Shown here: in pieces, positions 35,677-43,510 of the stretch | Layout of the letters: each line of letters begins with the position of its first letter | How positions within the stretch are numbered: position 1 is the first letter of the stretch | NCBI GenBank assembly: GCA_002841275.1 | Contig: PHET01000003.1 | Location: 1 to 64,000 of the forward strand | Source of the DNA: Actinobacteria bacterium HGW-Actinobacteria-7 | GTDB taxonomy: Bacteria > Actinomycetota > Coriobacteriia > Anaerosomatales > PHET01 | Direction: 5' to 3' | DNA: 64,000 bases | The notes under the pieces: generated by a model | Databases searched by the model: none | The model's input: the letters and a program-made list of their open reading frames with translations, nothing else | Told to the model about the DNA's origin: nothing | Position numbers and translations under genes: made by a program

Positions 35677-36243
35677 CTACCCCGACGCCACGACGTCTTC
35701 GATCGAGCGGCCTGTCTCCTCGGCGACCTCTGCCATGAACGCCGTTGCCCGTTGCTGGGCCCGGTCCAGTCTGCTGAGAAACGCCATGTTGTCTGCGTTT
35801 CGCTCACGCAGCGAAGCGAATCTCAGGCTCAGAGTCGTCGGCCGGGTTCCTTCAATCAGGAAGTCGACGAGCGGCACGATGTGTTCTTCGGTCGACCGGG
35901 GTTCGAAGCTCCGGGCGGGCAGGCCGAGGAGCGTCGCCTCGTCTTCGGGGATGCCGAACAGGACATGGGAGGCGCAGACGAAGGCGACGTCGGATTGACC
36001 GAGGCTCTTCATCAAGTTGTAGCCCTCGACACCGTGAAGAATCGGGTCGTGCGTGGCGTATCTGCCGATGTCGTGAAGAAGCGCGACCGACCAGAGGCCG
36101 TCCAGATCCACAGCCCGGGCGTCGCGGAGGAGCGCGCCCACGGCCACCGCTGCATTCGCGACCGCATCGCAGTGCTGCGTCCACGGCGCGTCGCCGCCGT
36201 GCCGGGCAAGCAACGCGCGTGCTTCTTCGCGCGAAGGAACCAT
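35677..36243 (-). CDS. HD-domain phosphohydrolase
   Basis: A 188-residue protein. Metal-binding HD-fold motifs are visible: H near residue 25 (WTQHCDAVANAA), HD in SVALLHDIGRY (about 57-58), a later His in ILHGVEGYNL and an Asp in the C-terminal half. This is the YqeK/HDIG-like pattern of a small metal-dependent phosphohydrolase; substrate unknown. The ATG at 36243 fits better than the GTG at 36252. Next to the flavodoxin-fold gene (23-bp gap, same strand), and convergent with the YyaL gene. Confidence 0.82.
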   Translation of the reverse strand: MVPSREEARALLARHGGDAPWTQHCDAVANAAVAVGALLRDARAVDLDGLWSVALLHDIGRYATHDPILHGVEGYNLMKSLGQSDVAFVCASHVLFGIPEDEATLLGLPARSFEPRSTEEHIVPLVDFLIEGTRPTTLSLRFASLRERNADNMAFLSRLDRAQQRATAFMAEVAEETGRSIEDVVASG

Positions 36244-36266
36244 GGCTCCCACTTTCGACCGCGCCC

Positions 36267-36917
36267 CTATCGGCTGACCGCTTTGGCCTCAGAATCCAGA
36301 GACTTGAGGTTGGTGTCGACGGGATTGGCCCGCAAGGTCCTCGCACCCCACACGAGATTGTGGGCCATGTAGCGAGCCGTTCTGTTGGTGTACAGGTGCT
36401 TGTCACCGCCGGCGGCAAGGTAGCTTGGACCCGGACCCGCGTCGCCGACCCAGTAGCAGTCGACGTTCGGCGGAACCATGCATCCGAGGTGGGTGAGGTT
36501 GAATAGCGTGTTTGCGCAACAGTCGTGCGCGCCGTCCTCGTTGCCGGTGACGATGACGCCGCCGACTTTCCCGTAGAGGGGATACTGGCCGGTGATCGGG
36601 TCGCCCTCGGCGTAGGTGCCATCGAGCCGCTCCATCACGAGCTGCGCGACCGACGAGCGCACCCCAAACCAGATCGGCATCGCGATCACGAGAATGTCGC
36701 ACGCCTTGACCCGCTCAAGGATGGCGGGCCACTCGTCACCGTCACCCTCGTCCGATGAGACCCCGAAGGCGACCTTGTAGTCGGTGACCCGGATGGTCTC
36801 GCTCGCCACATCGAGATCGGCGAGCAGCGCTGCTACCTTATCGATGAGCGCCTCGGTGTTGGAGACCTCGGGGGAACGTTTCAGTGTGCAGTTGAGGAAC
36901 AAAGCCTTGAAGCTCAT
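36267..36917 (-). CDS. Flavodoxin-fold NAD(P)H-dependent FMN reductase
   Basis: A 216-residue protein. Begins KALFLNCTLKRSPEVSNTEALI, with the phosphate-binding loop of the flavodoxin-like fold, then CDILVIAMPIWFGVRSSVAQLVMERLDG and KVGGVIVTGNEDGAHDCCANTL. This matches the NADPH-dependent FMN reductase/iron-sulfur flavoprotein-like group without the Cys cluster. A CC pair (residues about 130-131) is unusual. GGAGG lies before the ATG. Probably co-transcribed with the HD-domain gene. Confidence 0.85.
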   Translation of the reverse strand: MSFKALFLNCTLKRSPEVSNTEALIDKVAALLADLDVASETIRVTDYKVAFGVSSDEGDGDEWPAILERVKACDILVIAMPIWFGVRSSVAQLVMERLDGTYAEGDPITGQYPLYGKVGGVIVTGNEDGAHDCCANTLFNLTHLGCMVPPNVDCYWVGDAGPGPSYLAAGGDKHLYTNRTARYMAHNLVWGARTLRANPVDTNLKSLDSEAKAVSR

Positions 36918-37080
36918 CTACTGGCCTCCTGGTGGATGTCGTGGATGCCGCCATCGTTCACAATCAACAATAGCTCAGGGCGCCGTCATGACGCGCGGAC
37001 CAATGTATGTGGGCAGGAGTATACGCCCCGCACACTGTACACTGGCAGCTGTACCCAATGCCTCTAGTGGGGAGACTCCG

Positions 37081-37578
37081 ATGGCCGCGACCGATTCGTC
37101 TCAGAGCAGGAATCGTGAGGTCTTTCATCGATTCAACGAAATGACGGTCGCTGGCGAGCTGGACCGGCTTGAGGAAGTCCTGGACCCGGAGTACACCCAG
37201 GTGATTCCGCAGTGCGGTGAGCTCGTGCGTGGTGTTGAGAACATTCGCAGCCTGGAGCGATACGGCCAGGAGCAAGGGAACGTCGGAGGGTTCCGAGTCG
37301 GGCACGTTGTCGAATCGCAGCCGGCGGATCTGATGGTTCCCGGGTTCGGCATGCCGATGCCGACGTTCAATCTGGTGAGGGTCAGAGATGAGGGCGAGAC
37401 CCTGACCGCGTACGGCACTACCACGTACCCCGACGGGTCGGAGTGGTATGTGGTCACTTTGGTCGTGTTCAGACACCATCGAATCCTGCGGCAAACCAGC
37501 TTCTTTGCGCCCGTGTTCGATGCACCGGAGTGGCGAGCTCCTTGGGTGGAACGGCTTCCAATGGACACCGAGGAGTGA
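37081..37578 (+). CDS. NTF2/SnoaL-like protein
   Basis: A 165-residue protein. An initial helix (REVFHRFNEMTVAGELDRLEEVLDP) followed by strands with YTQVIPQCG, GVENIRSL, and a C-terminal SEWYVVTLVVFRHHRILRQTSFFA is the cone-shaped NTF2-like pattern. Such proteins may be small enzymes or binding modules; the His and Gln in the pocket do not decide it. The ATG at 37081 gives a natural N-terminus. Next gene starts 2 nt after its stop, so it is co-transcribed with the glutaredoxin-thioredoxin reductase fusion. Confidence 0.75.
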   Translation: MAATDSSQSRNREVFHRFNEMTVAGELDRLEEVLDPEYTQVIPQCGELVRGVENIRSLERYGQEQGNVGGFRVGHVVESQPADLMVPGFGMPMPTFNLVRVRDEGETLTAYGTTTYPDGSEWYVVTLVVFRHHRILRQTSFFAPVFDAPEWRAPWVERLPMDTEE

Positions 37579-37580
37579 AG

Positions 37581-38786
37581 ATGGACCAGATCACTGTCTA
37601 CGGAGCGCCGTGGTGCCCGGATTGCCGCCGCTCCAAAGCGTTCCTCGTGGAGCAGCGAGTGCCATTCACCTGGATCGACGTTGACGCCGACGCAGAGGGA
37701 CTGCGCTACGTACAAGAACTCCAAGGTGGTGGGCGCACTATCCCCACGATTGTCTTCCCCGACGGCAGCCACCTGATCGAGCCCTCGAATGCGGAGTTGG
37801 CCGGGAAGCTCGGTCTTCAGCTCCGGGCCCAGCGCACGGTCTACGACATCGTCATCGTCGGCGGCGGTCCGGCCGGACTCTCAGCCGCTATCTACGCCGC
37901 CCGAGAAGGCATGGACGCGCTTGTGCTGGAACGCGGTGCCCTCGGCGGTCAGGCCGGTACGACCGAGCGGATCGACAACTACCCTGGGTTCCCGGAGGGC
38001 ATCGGCGGCGCAGAGCTAGCAGATCGGCTTATCGCGCATGCGCGGCGCTACGATGTCGAACTCCTGTCCGGCGTGGAGGTCTCGACCATGCACCGCGAGT
38101 CCGATTGCGTGCTGGTCACCGCCGCGTCGGGCGACGTGTACGGCGCCGACGCGGTGATCGTGACCACAGGCTCACATTACCGCCGACTCGGCATCCCAAG
38201 CGAAGACGGTCTGATCGGGCTCGGTGTCCACTACTGCGCAACCTGCGACGCTCCCTTCTACAAGGGTGCGAGCGAGATCGTGGTCATAGGCGGTGGGAAC
38301 TCCGCACTTGAGGAGTCCCTGTACATCGCGACGATCGTCGACAAGGTCACAATCCTCACGCGTGGAGAGCTGAGCGCGAGCGCGCTCGTTCAGGAGGCCG
38401 TCCGTTCCAACCCGAAGATCGAGGTTCACACCGGGATGGACATCGTGGACTTCGAGCGCAAGGACGGGCGCCTTGGCGCAGTGATCGCCCGGGAACGCGC
38501 CTCGGGACGCGAGCAGCGCTTCGAGCCGGCGGCGGCATTCGTCTTCGTCGGCCTGGATCCGAACACCCAGTTCTTGCGCGGTATCGTCGACCTCGATGAG
38601 ATGGGGTTCATCCCTACCGATGATTCCTACGCGACTTCTCTCGACCGCGTTTTCGCGGCCGGTGACGTCCGGTCAGGCGCCACCAGACAGGTCGGCAGCG
38701 CCGTCGGTGAAGGCATAGCCGCCCTGCTGTCAGTCCGACGGGTGCTGGAACGCAACCACCTGAAGGCCCCGAACGTCGCGGACTAG
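37581..38786 (+). CDS. Glutaredoxin-thioredoxin reductase fusion
   Basis: A 401-residue protein. Residues 1-80 are a glutaredoxin-like domain with ITVYGAPWCPDC (Cys12, Cys15) and TIPTIVF with the cis-Pro. Residues about 88-400 are a low-molecular-weight thioredoxin reductase: IVGGGPAGLSAAIYAAREG, GGQAGTTERIDNYPGFPEG, VHYCATCDAPFY with the redox CxxC, VVIGGGNSALEE, and VFAAGDVRSG. The protein could shuttle electrons from NAD(P)H through the TrxR disulfide to its own Grx-like domain. GGAG overlaps the end of the NTF2-like gene, 4 nt before the ATG. Confidence 0.92.
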   Translation: MDQITVYGAPWCPDCRRSKAFLVEQRVPFTWIDVDADAEGLRYVQELQGGGRTIPTIVFPDGSHLIEPSNAELAGKLGLQLRAQRTVYDIVIVGGGPAGLSAAIYAAREGMDALVLERGALGGQAGTTERIDNYPGFPEGIGGAELADRLIAHARRYDVELLSGVEVSTMHRESDCVLVTAASGDVYGADAVIVTTGSHYRRLGIPSEDGLIGLGVHYCATCDAPFYKGASEIVVIGGGNSALEESLYIATIVDKVTILTRGELSASALVQEAVRSNPKIEVHTGMDIVDFERKDGRLGAVIARERASGREQRFEPAAAFVFVGLDPNTQFLRGIVDLDEMGFIPTDDSYATSLDRVFAAGDVRSGATRQVGSAVGEGIAALLSVRRVLERNHLKAPNVAD

Positions 38787-38869
38787 CTGCGCACGATTGG
38801 GCTGATCTACGCACCGAGCGCGGCGCCGCATTCACGCTGCGCTCAGGGGTCTACGCCCCTTGTCCTAAA

Positions 38870-38891
38870 CCTACAGTTACGTTAGAGTAGG
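38870..38891. promoter_or_regulatory. Inverted repeat in a promoter region, MerR-type operator candidate
   Basis: CCTAC (38870-38874) and GTAGG (38887-38891) are separated by 12 bp containing AGTTACGTTAGA; the outer flanks extend the symmetry (AACCTAC/GTAGGGTT). A TTGTCC (38860-38865) and TAGAGT (38883-38888) with 17-bp spacing could be the promoter. A MerR regulator is encoded downstream in the same unit. Confidence 0.35.
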
Positions 38892-38945
38892 GTTCCTCAC
38901 TCCATCGAATACGTGTCGCCGCAGGGCGGTTGGAACGGAAGCGTC

Positions 38946-39329
38946 GTGGCTTTGCAGATTGCGTGTCCCGCGTGCGGCGAGTCGCAGAACCTCAAGGGTA
39001 GTCCGTCAGATGAAGGAATCGTCATTCGTTGCGGTCGTTGCGAAACGACGTGGCTGCGCGACTCGATTCCACAGAAGTGCGCCACATGCGGCGGCACCGA
39101 CGTCGAAGAGTGCACTCGTGCGCTTACCCAATACTCCCGAGGCACCCAGCTCTCAATCGTTGGGTTTGGATCGGTCCTGCTGTGCAGGGCGTGTGACCGG
39201 CAGATGATTGAGTGGTCCAAGACTGGACGGGCTGTGCCGTTTCATTACAGGTCTGCCGCACTCGACCCTGACTCCGATGGAGAAGGCCTGGACCCGGAGG
39301 GGAAAGGGCCTGTGCGAATGACGCCGTAG
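38946..39329 (+). CDS. Zinc-ribbon protein with four CxxC motifs
   Basis: About 127 residues. Four CxxC pairs (CPAC, CGRC, CATC, CRAC) would form two zinc ribbons across residues about 7-90; the C-terminal 40 residues are acidic and probably unstructured (DPDSDGEGLDPEG). Similar small ribbons occur in nucleic-acid-binding proteins; function unknown. The GTG at 38946 follows GGAACGGAAG; a GTG at 38913 is also in frame. First gene of a probable unit with the DUF2795-like, MerR and RF3 genes. Confidence 0.6.
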   Translation: MALQIACPACGESQNLKGSPSDEGIVIRCGRCETTWLRDSIPQKCATCGGTDVEECTRALTQYSRGTQLSIVGFGSVLLCRACDRQMIEWSKTGRAVPFHYRSAALDPDSDGEGLDPEGKGPVRMTP

Positions 39330-39403
39330 CGAGTTGCTCGAGCAGGCATGCCACCCAAGCACGACCAGACCTTTTACATCCCAAGCGACACAATGGAGGG
39401 CTC

Positions 39404-39628
39404 TTGACGAAACGAAGCCAGATCACGCGTGTGCAGATAGCCGATCATATTGCGAGCGCTTTCGGCTCCGGCAGCGTGCATCGCACGGAACTGATAAAGC
39501 ACGCAGAGGCCTCGAAGGCCAAACCGGAAGTACTTACGGCACTCCGGAGATTGCCGGACCACGGCTTCACCACGATGCGCGACCTTTGGATTCACCTAGA
39601 GGACATTCCGGTCGAGGTGACCTCGTAG
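39404..39628 (+). CDS. DUF2795-like small protein
   Basis: A 74-residue protein. The C-terminal half VLTALRRLPDHGFTTMRDL then IHLEDIPVEV resembles DUF2795, a small helical domain found in actinobacteria. The TTG start at 39404 is supported by GGAGGG immediately upstream. Function unknown; it may be a small regulatory or DNA-associated protein. Confidence 0.6.
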   Translation: MTKRSQITRVQIADHIASAFGSGSVHRTELIKHAEASKAKPEVLTALRRLPDHGFTTMRDLWIHLEDIPVEVTS

Positions 39629-39683
39629 CGATGAGGCAACCCGCGGCGCGATGCGTGCGATCCCAGCGCAGAGGGACTGAACA

Positions 39684-40112
39684 GTGACCCATCGACAGGA
39701 CCATGGTGAGGCGAGCATGCAGATCGGCGATGTCGCCGAACATACAGGACTGTCTCTTCGTACGATTCGCTACTACGAGGAAGCCAGTCTGGTGACTCCT
39801 TCGACGCGCACAACTGGCGGCTTCCGTCTCTATACCACGGCAGACTGCGATCGACTCGACCTGATCAAGCGGATGAAGCCCCTCGGGTTCAGCCTGGACG
39901 AGATGCGCGACATGCTGCATGTTCTCGACGAGTTGGCAGATGGCGCCGACGCAACCACGTTGGATGTTCTCCGAGAGCGGCTAGAGCGTTTTGCTGAGTC
40001 GGTGGATGAGCGCCGCGAGCGGCTGAAGGAACAGGTCCTGGCCGCTGGTGAGTTGGCAGAACTGCTCCGTGCGCACGCGCCGACTCTCTCTGGTCAGGGC
40101 GGCAGTCGGTAG
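39684..40112 (+). CDS. MerR-family transcriptional regulator
   Basis: A 142-residue protein. The winged helix at about 12-80 is diagnostic: MQIGDVAEHTGLSLRTIRYYEEASLV and GFRLYTTADCDRLDLIKRMKPLGFSLDEM. A C-terminal coiled coil (about 90-130) follows, without the Cys residues of metal sensors, so the effector is unknown. GTG at 39684 has GAGGG 8 nt upstream; an ATG at 39717 with GAGG is an equally short alternative. Its stop is directly followed by the RF3 start, so it may autoregulate this unit. Confidence 0.85.
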   Translation: MTHRQDHGEASMQIGDVAEHTGLSLRTIRYYEEASLVTPSTRTTGGFRLYTTADCDRLDLIKRMKPLGFSLDEMRDMLHVLDELADGADATTLDVLRERLERFAESVDERRERLKEQVLAAGELAELLRAHAPTLSGQGGSR

Positions 40113-41705
40113 ATGCACGGCAGCGAATCGACCGTTCTCGAACAGGCCACGCGGCGACGCACGTTCGCCGTGATCAGTCATCCCGACGCAGGGAAATCCA
40201 CATTGACAGAGGCGCTGGCCCTCCACGCTCACGTTATCGGTGAAGCGGGCGCGGTTCACGGCAAGTCGGGCCGTCGCGGCGTAGCCAGCGACTGGATGGC
40301 AATGGAGCAGGAGCGCGGCATCTCGGTCACGTCCGCCGTGATGCAGTTCGCTTACGGCGACGTCGTGATGAACCTGCTCGACACACCGGGGCACGCGGAT
40401 TTCTCCGAGGACACGTATCGCGTCTTGTCCGCGGTGGACTGCGCGGTCATGCTCTTGGACGCAGCCAAGGGACTTGAGCCGCAGACGCTCAAGCTGTTCG
40501 AGGTGTGTCGCCACCGACGCGTTCCGATCATCACGTTCATCAACAAGTGGGACCGCCCCGGTCTGGACGCTCTCGAACTGCTCGACGAGATCGAACAGCG
40601 GCTCGCAATCCGTACGACGCCCGTGACGTGGCCCGTCGGCGTTGCCGGCGATCTGCAAGGACTGATCGATCGGCGCGATCCGGCACAGGTGATCCGGTTC
40701 ACGCGGTCCACAGGCGGCCGCGCCGCAACCGAGTCGCGCATCTCCGCCGACGCCGATGCAGCAAGGGAGCTTTCGGGCTTGGACGCTGCTGAAGACGAAC
40801 TGCGGTTGCTGGACGCCGTTGGGGCGGACTTCGATCGCGAGACATTCTTGGAAGGTACGTCGACGCCCGTGTTCTTTGGCTCTGCGGTGTCGAACATCGG
40901 GGTCCGGCTCCTTCTCGATGCTATCGTCAGCATCGCTCCGTCTCCAACGCCCAGACTGACGCTGGAGGGGGCCCGACGTCCGGTTCAGGCACCCTTCTCC
41001 GGGCTCGTGTTCAAGGTCCAGGCGAACATGAATCCCGCCCACCGTGACAGGATCGCGTTCGTCCGTGTCTGCTCCGGCGTGTTCGAGCGCGGAATGGTTC
41101 TCAACCACGCTGCGACTGGCCGACCGTTCACCACCAAGTTCGCAAACGCTATGTTCGGCCAGAATCGAACCGTTGTGGAGCAGGCCTACCCCGGTGACAT
41201 CGTCGGGCTCGTCAACGCCGGCGCCCTGCGGCCCGGAGACACTCTCCACGAAGGCGAACCGGTCCAGTTCCCCGCAATGCCGACCTTCGCCCCTGAGCAT
41301 TTCGTGACTGTCCGCACGAAGGACCCCAGCCGGTCAAAGCAGTTCCGCCGAGGAGTGACCCAGCTCGAGAGCGAGGGCGTGGTCCAAGTCCTCACATCGG
41401 ATTTCCGAGGAGGACACGCACCTGTGCTCGCCGCGGTCGGACCGATGCAGTTCGAGGTGGTGCTCCATCGGCTCGAGCATGAGTTCGGGGCTCCAGCTGT
41501 GCTAGAGCCGTTGCCCTACAAGCTGGCCCGCCGAACCGATCAGGCAAGCAAGGACCGACTCAATCGCATGCGCGGAGTAGAAGTCCTGACGCGCACCCGC
41601 GACGGCATCCTACTGGCGCTCTTCACGGATAGGTGGAGCATGGACCGCGCCGGGGCAGATGCGCCCGAACTGACAATCGAGCCGCTCAATATCACAGCCG
41701 AGTGA
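40113..41705 (+). CDS. prfC: Peptide chain release factor 3
   Basis: A translational GTPase that recycles RF1/RF2 from ribosomes after peptide release. A 530-residue protein with G1 SHPDAGKSTLTEAL (22-35), switch II DTPGHADFSEDTYR, G4 NKWDRPG, then the RF3-specific FSGLVFKVQANMNPAHRDR and GAPAVLEPLPYKLARR. Length and motifs are those of bacterial RF3 rather than EF-G. The start codon directly abuts the MerR stop, unusual for RF3, and implies translational coupling to the regulator. Confidence 0.95.
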   Translation: MHGSESTVLEQATRRRTFAVISHPDAGKSTLTEALALHAHVIGEAGAVHGKSGRRGVASDWMAMEQERGISVTSAVMQFAYGDVVMNLLDTPGHADFSEDTYRVLSAVDCAVMLLDAAKGLEPQTLKLFEVCRHRRVPIITFINKWDRPGLDALELLDEIEQRLAIRTTPVTWPVGVAGDLQGLIDRRDPAQVIRFTRSTGGRAATESRISADADAARELSGLDAAEDELRLLDAVGADFDRETFLEGTSTPVFFGSAVSNIGVRLLLDAIVSIAPSPTPRLTLEGARRPVQAPFSGLVFKVQANMNPAHRDRIAFVRVCSGVFERGMVLNHAATGRPFTTKFANAMFGQNRTVVEQAYPGDIVGLVNAGALRPGDTLHEGEPVQFPAMPTFAPEHFVTVRTKDPSRSKQFRRGVTQLESEGVVQVLTSDFRGGHAPVLAAVGPMQFEVVLHRLEHEFGAPAVLEPLPYKLARRTDQASKDRLNRMRGVEVLTRTRDGILLALFTDRWSMDRAGADAPELTIEPLNITAE

Positions 41706-41733
41706 CGCGGTATCTACCACACAACGAATAGAC

Positions 41734-41753
41734 ACGACCGAAGACTCGGTCGT
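41734..41753 (+). terminator. Hairpin between prfC and the RNase J gene
   Basis: ACGACCGA (41734-41741) and TCGGTCGT (41746-41753) form a perfect 8-bp stem with loop AGAC. No U tract follows, so termination is uncertain; it could instead be a structure in the 5' leader of the RNase J transcript. Confidence 0.35.
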
Positions 41754-41807
41754 TCATGAACAACGGGACGCGCGCGAGCGCACCCCGAGAGGAGCACGAA
41801 ACCAACC

Positions 41808-43502
41808 ATGGCTAGACAGAAGAAGACGACGCCGGAGAAGAAGACATCACTGCGCGTCATACCGCTCGGCGGTCTGGACGGCATCGGAAAGAACATGACC
41901 GTCATCGAGTACGGCGACGACATGATCGTCATCGACGCGGGCATCATGTTCCCCGACGATGACCACCCGGGTGTAGACCTGATACTGCCCGACTACAGCT
42001 ACATAGTGAAGCGCAAGGAGAAGCTCAGAGGCATCATCATCACGCACGGGCACGAGGACCACACAGGGGCGCTGCCGTTCCTGCTCAAAGACCTCGACGG
42101 GATGGCCGTCCCCATCCTCGGCACGAAGCTCACGCTCGGACTCATCACCGGCAAACTCGCCGAGCACAAGATCAAGCGACCGAAACTGCGCGAGGTCAAA
42201 GGCGGCGGTCACATGTCGCTCGGCCCGTTCGGCCTGGACTTCTTCGCCGTGAACCACTCGATCCCCGACGGTGTAGGCGTGTTCGTCCGCACGCCTGTCG
42301 GTAACATCTTGCACACCGGCGACTTCAAGCTGGATCAGACCCCACTTGACGGAAGACTCGCCGACTACGCTGCTCTAGCTCGCTTCGGCAAGGCCGGCGT
42401 CACGCTCCTCATGTCGGACTCAACCGGCGCGGAGTCGTCTGGCATGACGCGCTCGGAGTCCGAGGTGGGGCCCGCGCTGAGGCAGATCATCGGAAGTGCG
42501 AAGCAGAAGGTAATCGTCGCGTCCTTCTCAAGTCACATCCATCGCGTGCAACAGGTGTGTGACGCCGCTGTGGGCGCCGGCCGCAAGGTCGTGGTCACCG
42601 GCCGCTCCATGGTCAACAACACCAAGGTCGCACGCGAGCTCGGCTATCTCTCAATCGACGAGGACAAGATCGTGGACGCGTTCGAGACGCACGGGTTGCC
42701 CCCGGAAGACATGGTCATCATGTGTACCGGAAGTCAGGGCGAGCCCCTCTCGGCACTGGCCAGAATGGCCAACGGCGACCACCGGACGGTCCAGATCGAG
42801 CGTGGAGACACGGTCATCTTCGCCGCGACTCCGGTACCCGGCAATGAGAAGGCGGTCACTCGCGTCATCAATCGCCTCGTCAAGGCCGGTGCCGACGTAC
42901 GTCACAAGGGAACCGACCTCGTGCACGTCTCGGGCCATGCTTCTGCCCAGGAGCTACAGCTGATGCTGAATCTGACGCAGCCGGTCTATTTCGTGCCCAT
43001 CCACGGTGAGACACGTCATCTCGCCGCTCACAAACGGCTCGCCCAGGACATCGGGATGTACGAAGAGGACATCTTCGTGCTGGACAACGGCGATTGTCTT
43101 GAGATTGACGCGGATGGGGCGCGGGTTTCCGAGCACGTGGAGAGCGGTGTCGTCTACGTTGACGGCACGTCGGTCGGTGATGTTGGCCAAGTGGTTCTCC
43201 GGGACCGAAAGATGCTGTCGGAAGACGGTGTCATGACCGTCGTCCTGGCAATCGATGCGCAGACAGGCAAGCTCATCGGTGAGGCTGAGATCGTCATGAC
43301 CGGAGTCGTGGTCGGTGCTGATGCCGCGGAGTTCGAGATCGCCGCTCGGGCCACCATCGTCAAGACGCTGTCCAAGACGTCGGCGGAAGGTGCGACCGAC
43401 CAATCCGTGATCAGTCATGCGGTTCGTGAAGCGCTCTCGAAGATCGTCTGGGAGCGCTGGCACCGTCGGCCCATGATCATCCCTGTGGTCATGGAGGTTT
43501 AG
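41808..43502 (+). CDS. rnj: Ribonuclease J
   Basis: A metallo-beta-lactamase/beta-CASP RNase with 5'-exonuclease and endonuclease activity in mRNA decay and rRNA maturation. A 564-residue protein: GGLDGIGKNMTVIEY, zinc motif HGHEDH (80-85), AVNHSIPDGVGVFVRTPVG, HTGDFKLDQTP, beta-CASP motifs LMSDSTGAESSG and IVASFSSHIHRVQQ, then VHVSGHA and FVPIHGETRHL. A basic N-terminal extension of about 15 residues precedes the catalytic domain. GAGAGGAG lies upstream of the ATG with a long spacer. Confidence 0.95.
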   Translation: MARQKKTTPEKKTSLRVIPLGGLDGIGKNMTVIEYGDDMIVIDAGIMFPDDDHPGVDLILPDYSYIVKRKEKLRGIIITHGHEDHTGALPFLLKDLDGMAVPILGTKLTLGLITGKLAEHKIKRPKLREVKGGGHMSLGPFGLDFFAVNHSIPDGVGVFVRTPVGNILHTGDFKLDQTPLDGRLADYAALARFGKAGVTLLMSDSTGAESSGMTRSESEVGPALRQIIGSAKQKVIVASFSSHIHRVQQVCDAAVGAGRKVVVTGRSMVNNTKVARELGYLSIDEDKIVDAFETHGLPPEDMVIMCTGSQGEPLSALARMANGDHRTVQIERGDTVIFAATPVPGNEKAVTRVINRLVKAGADVRHKGTDLVHVSGHASAQELQLMLNLTQPVYFVPIHGETRHLAAHKRLAQDIGMYEEDIFVLDNGDCLEIDADGARVSEHVESGVVYVDGTSVGDVGQVVLRDRKMLSEDGVMTVVLAIDAQTGKLIGEAEIVMTGVVVGADAAEFEIAARATIVKTLSKTSAEGATDQSVISHAVREALSKIVWERWHRRPMIIPVVMEV

Positions 43503-43510
43503 GTCCGCCT

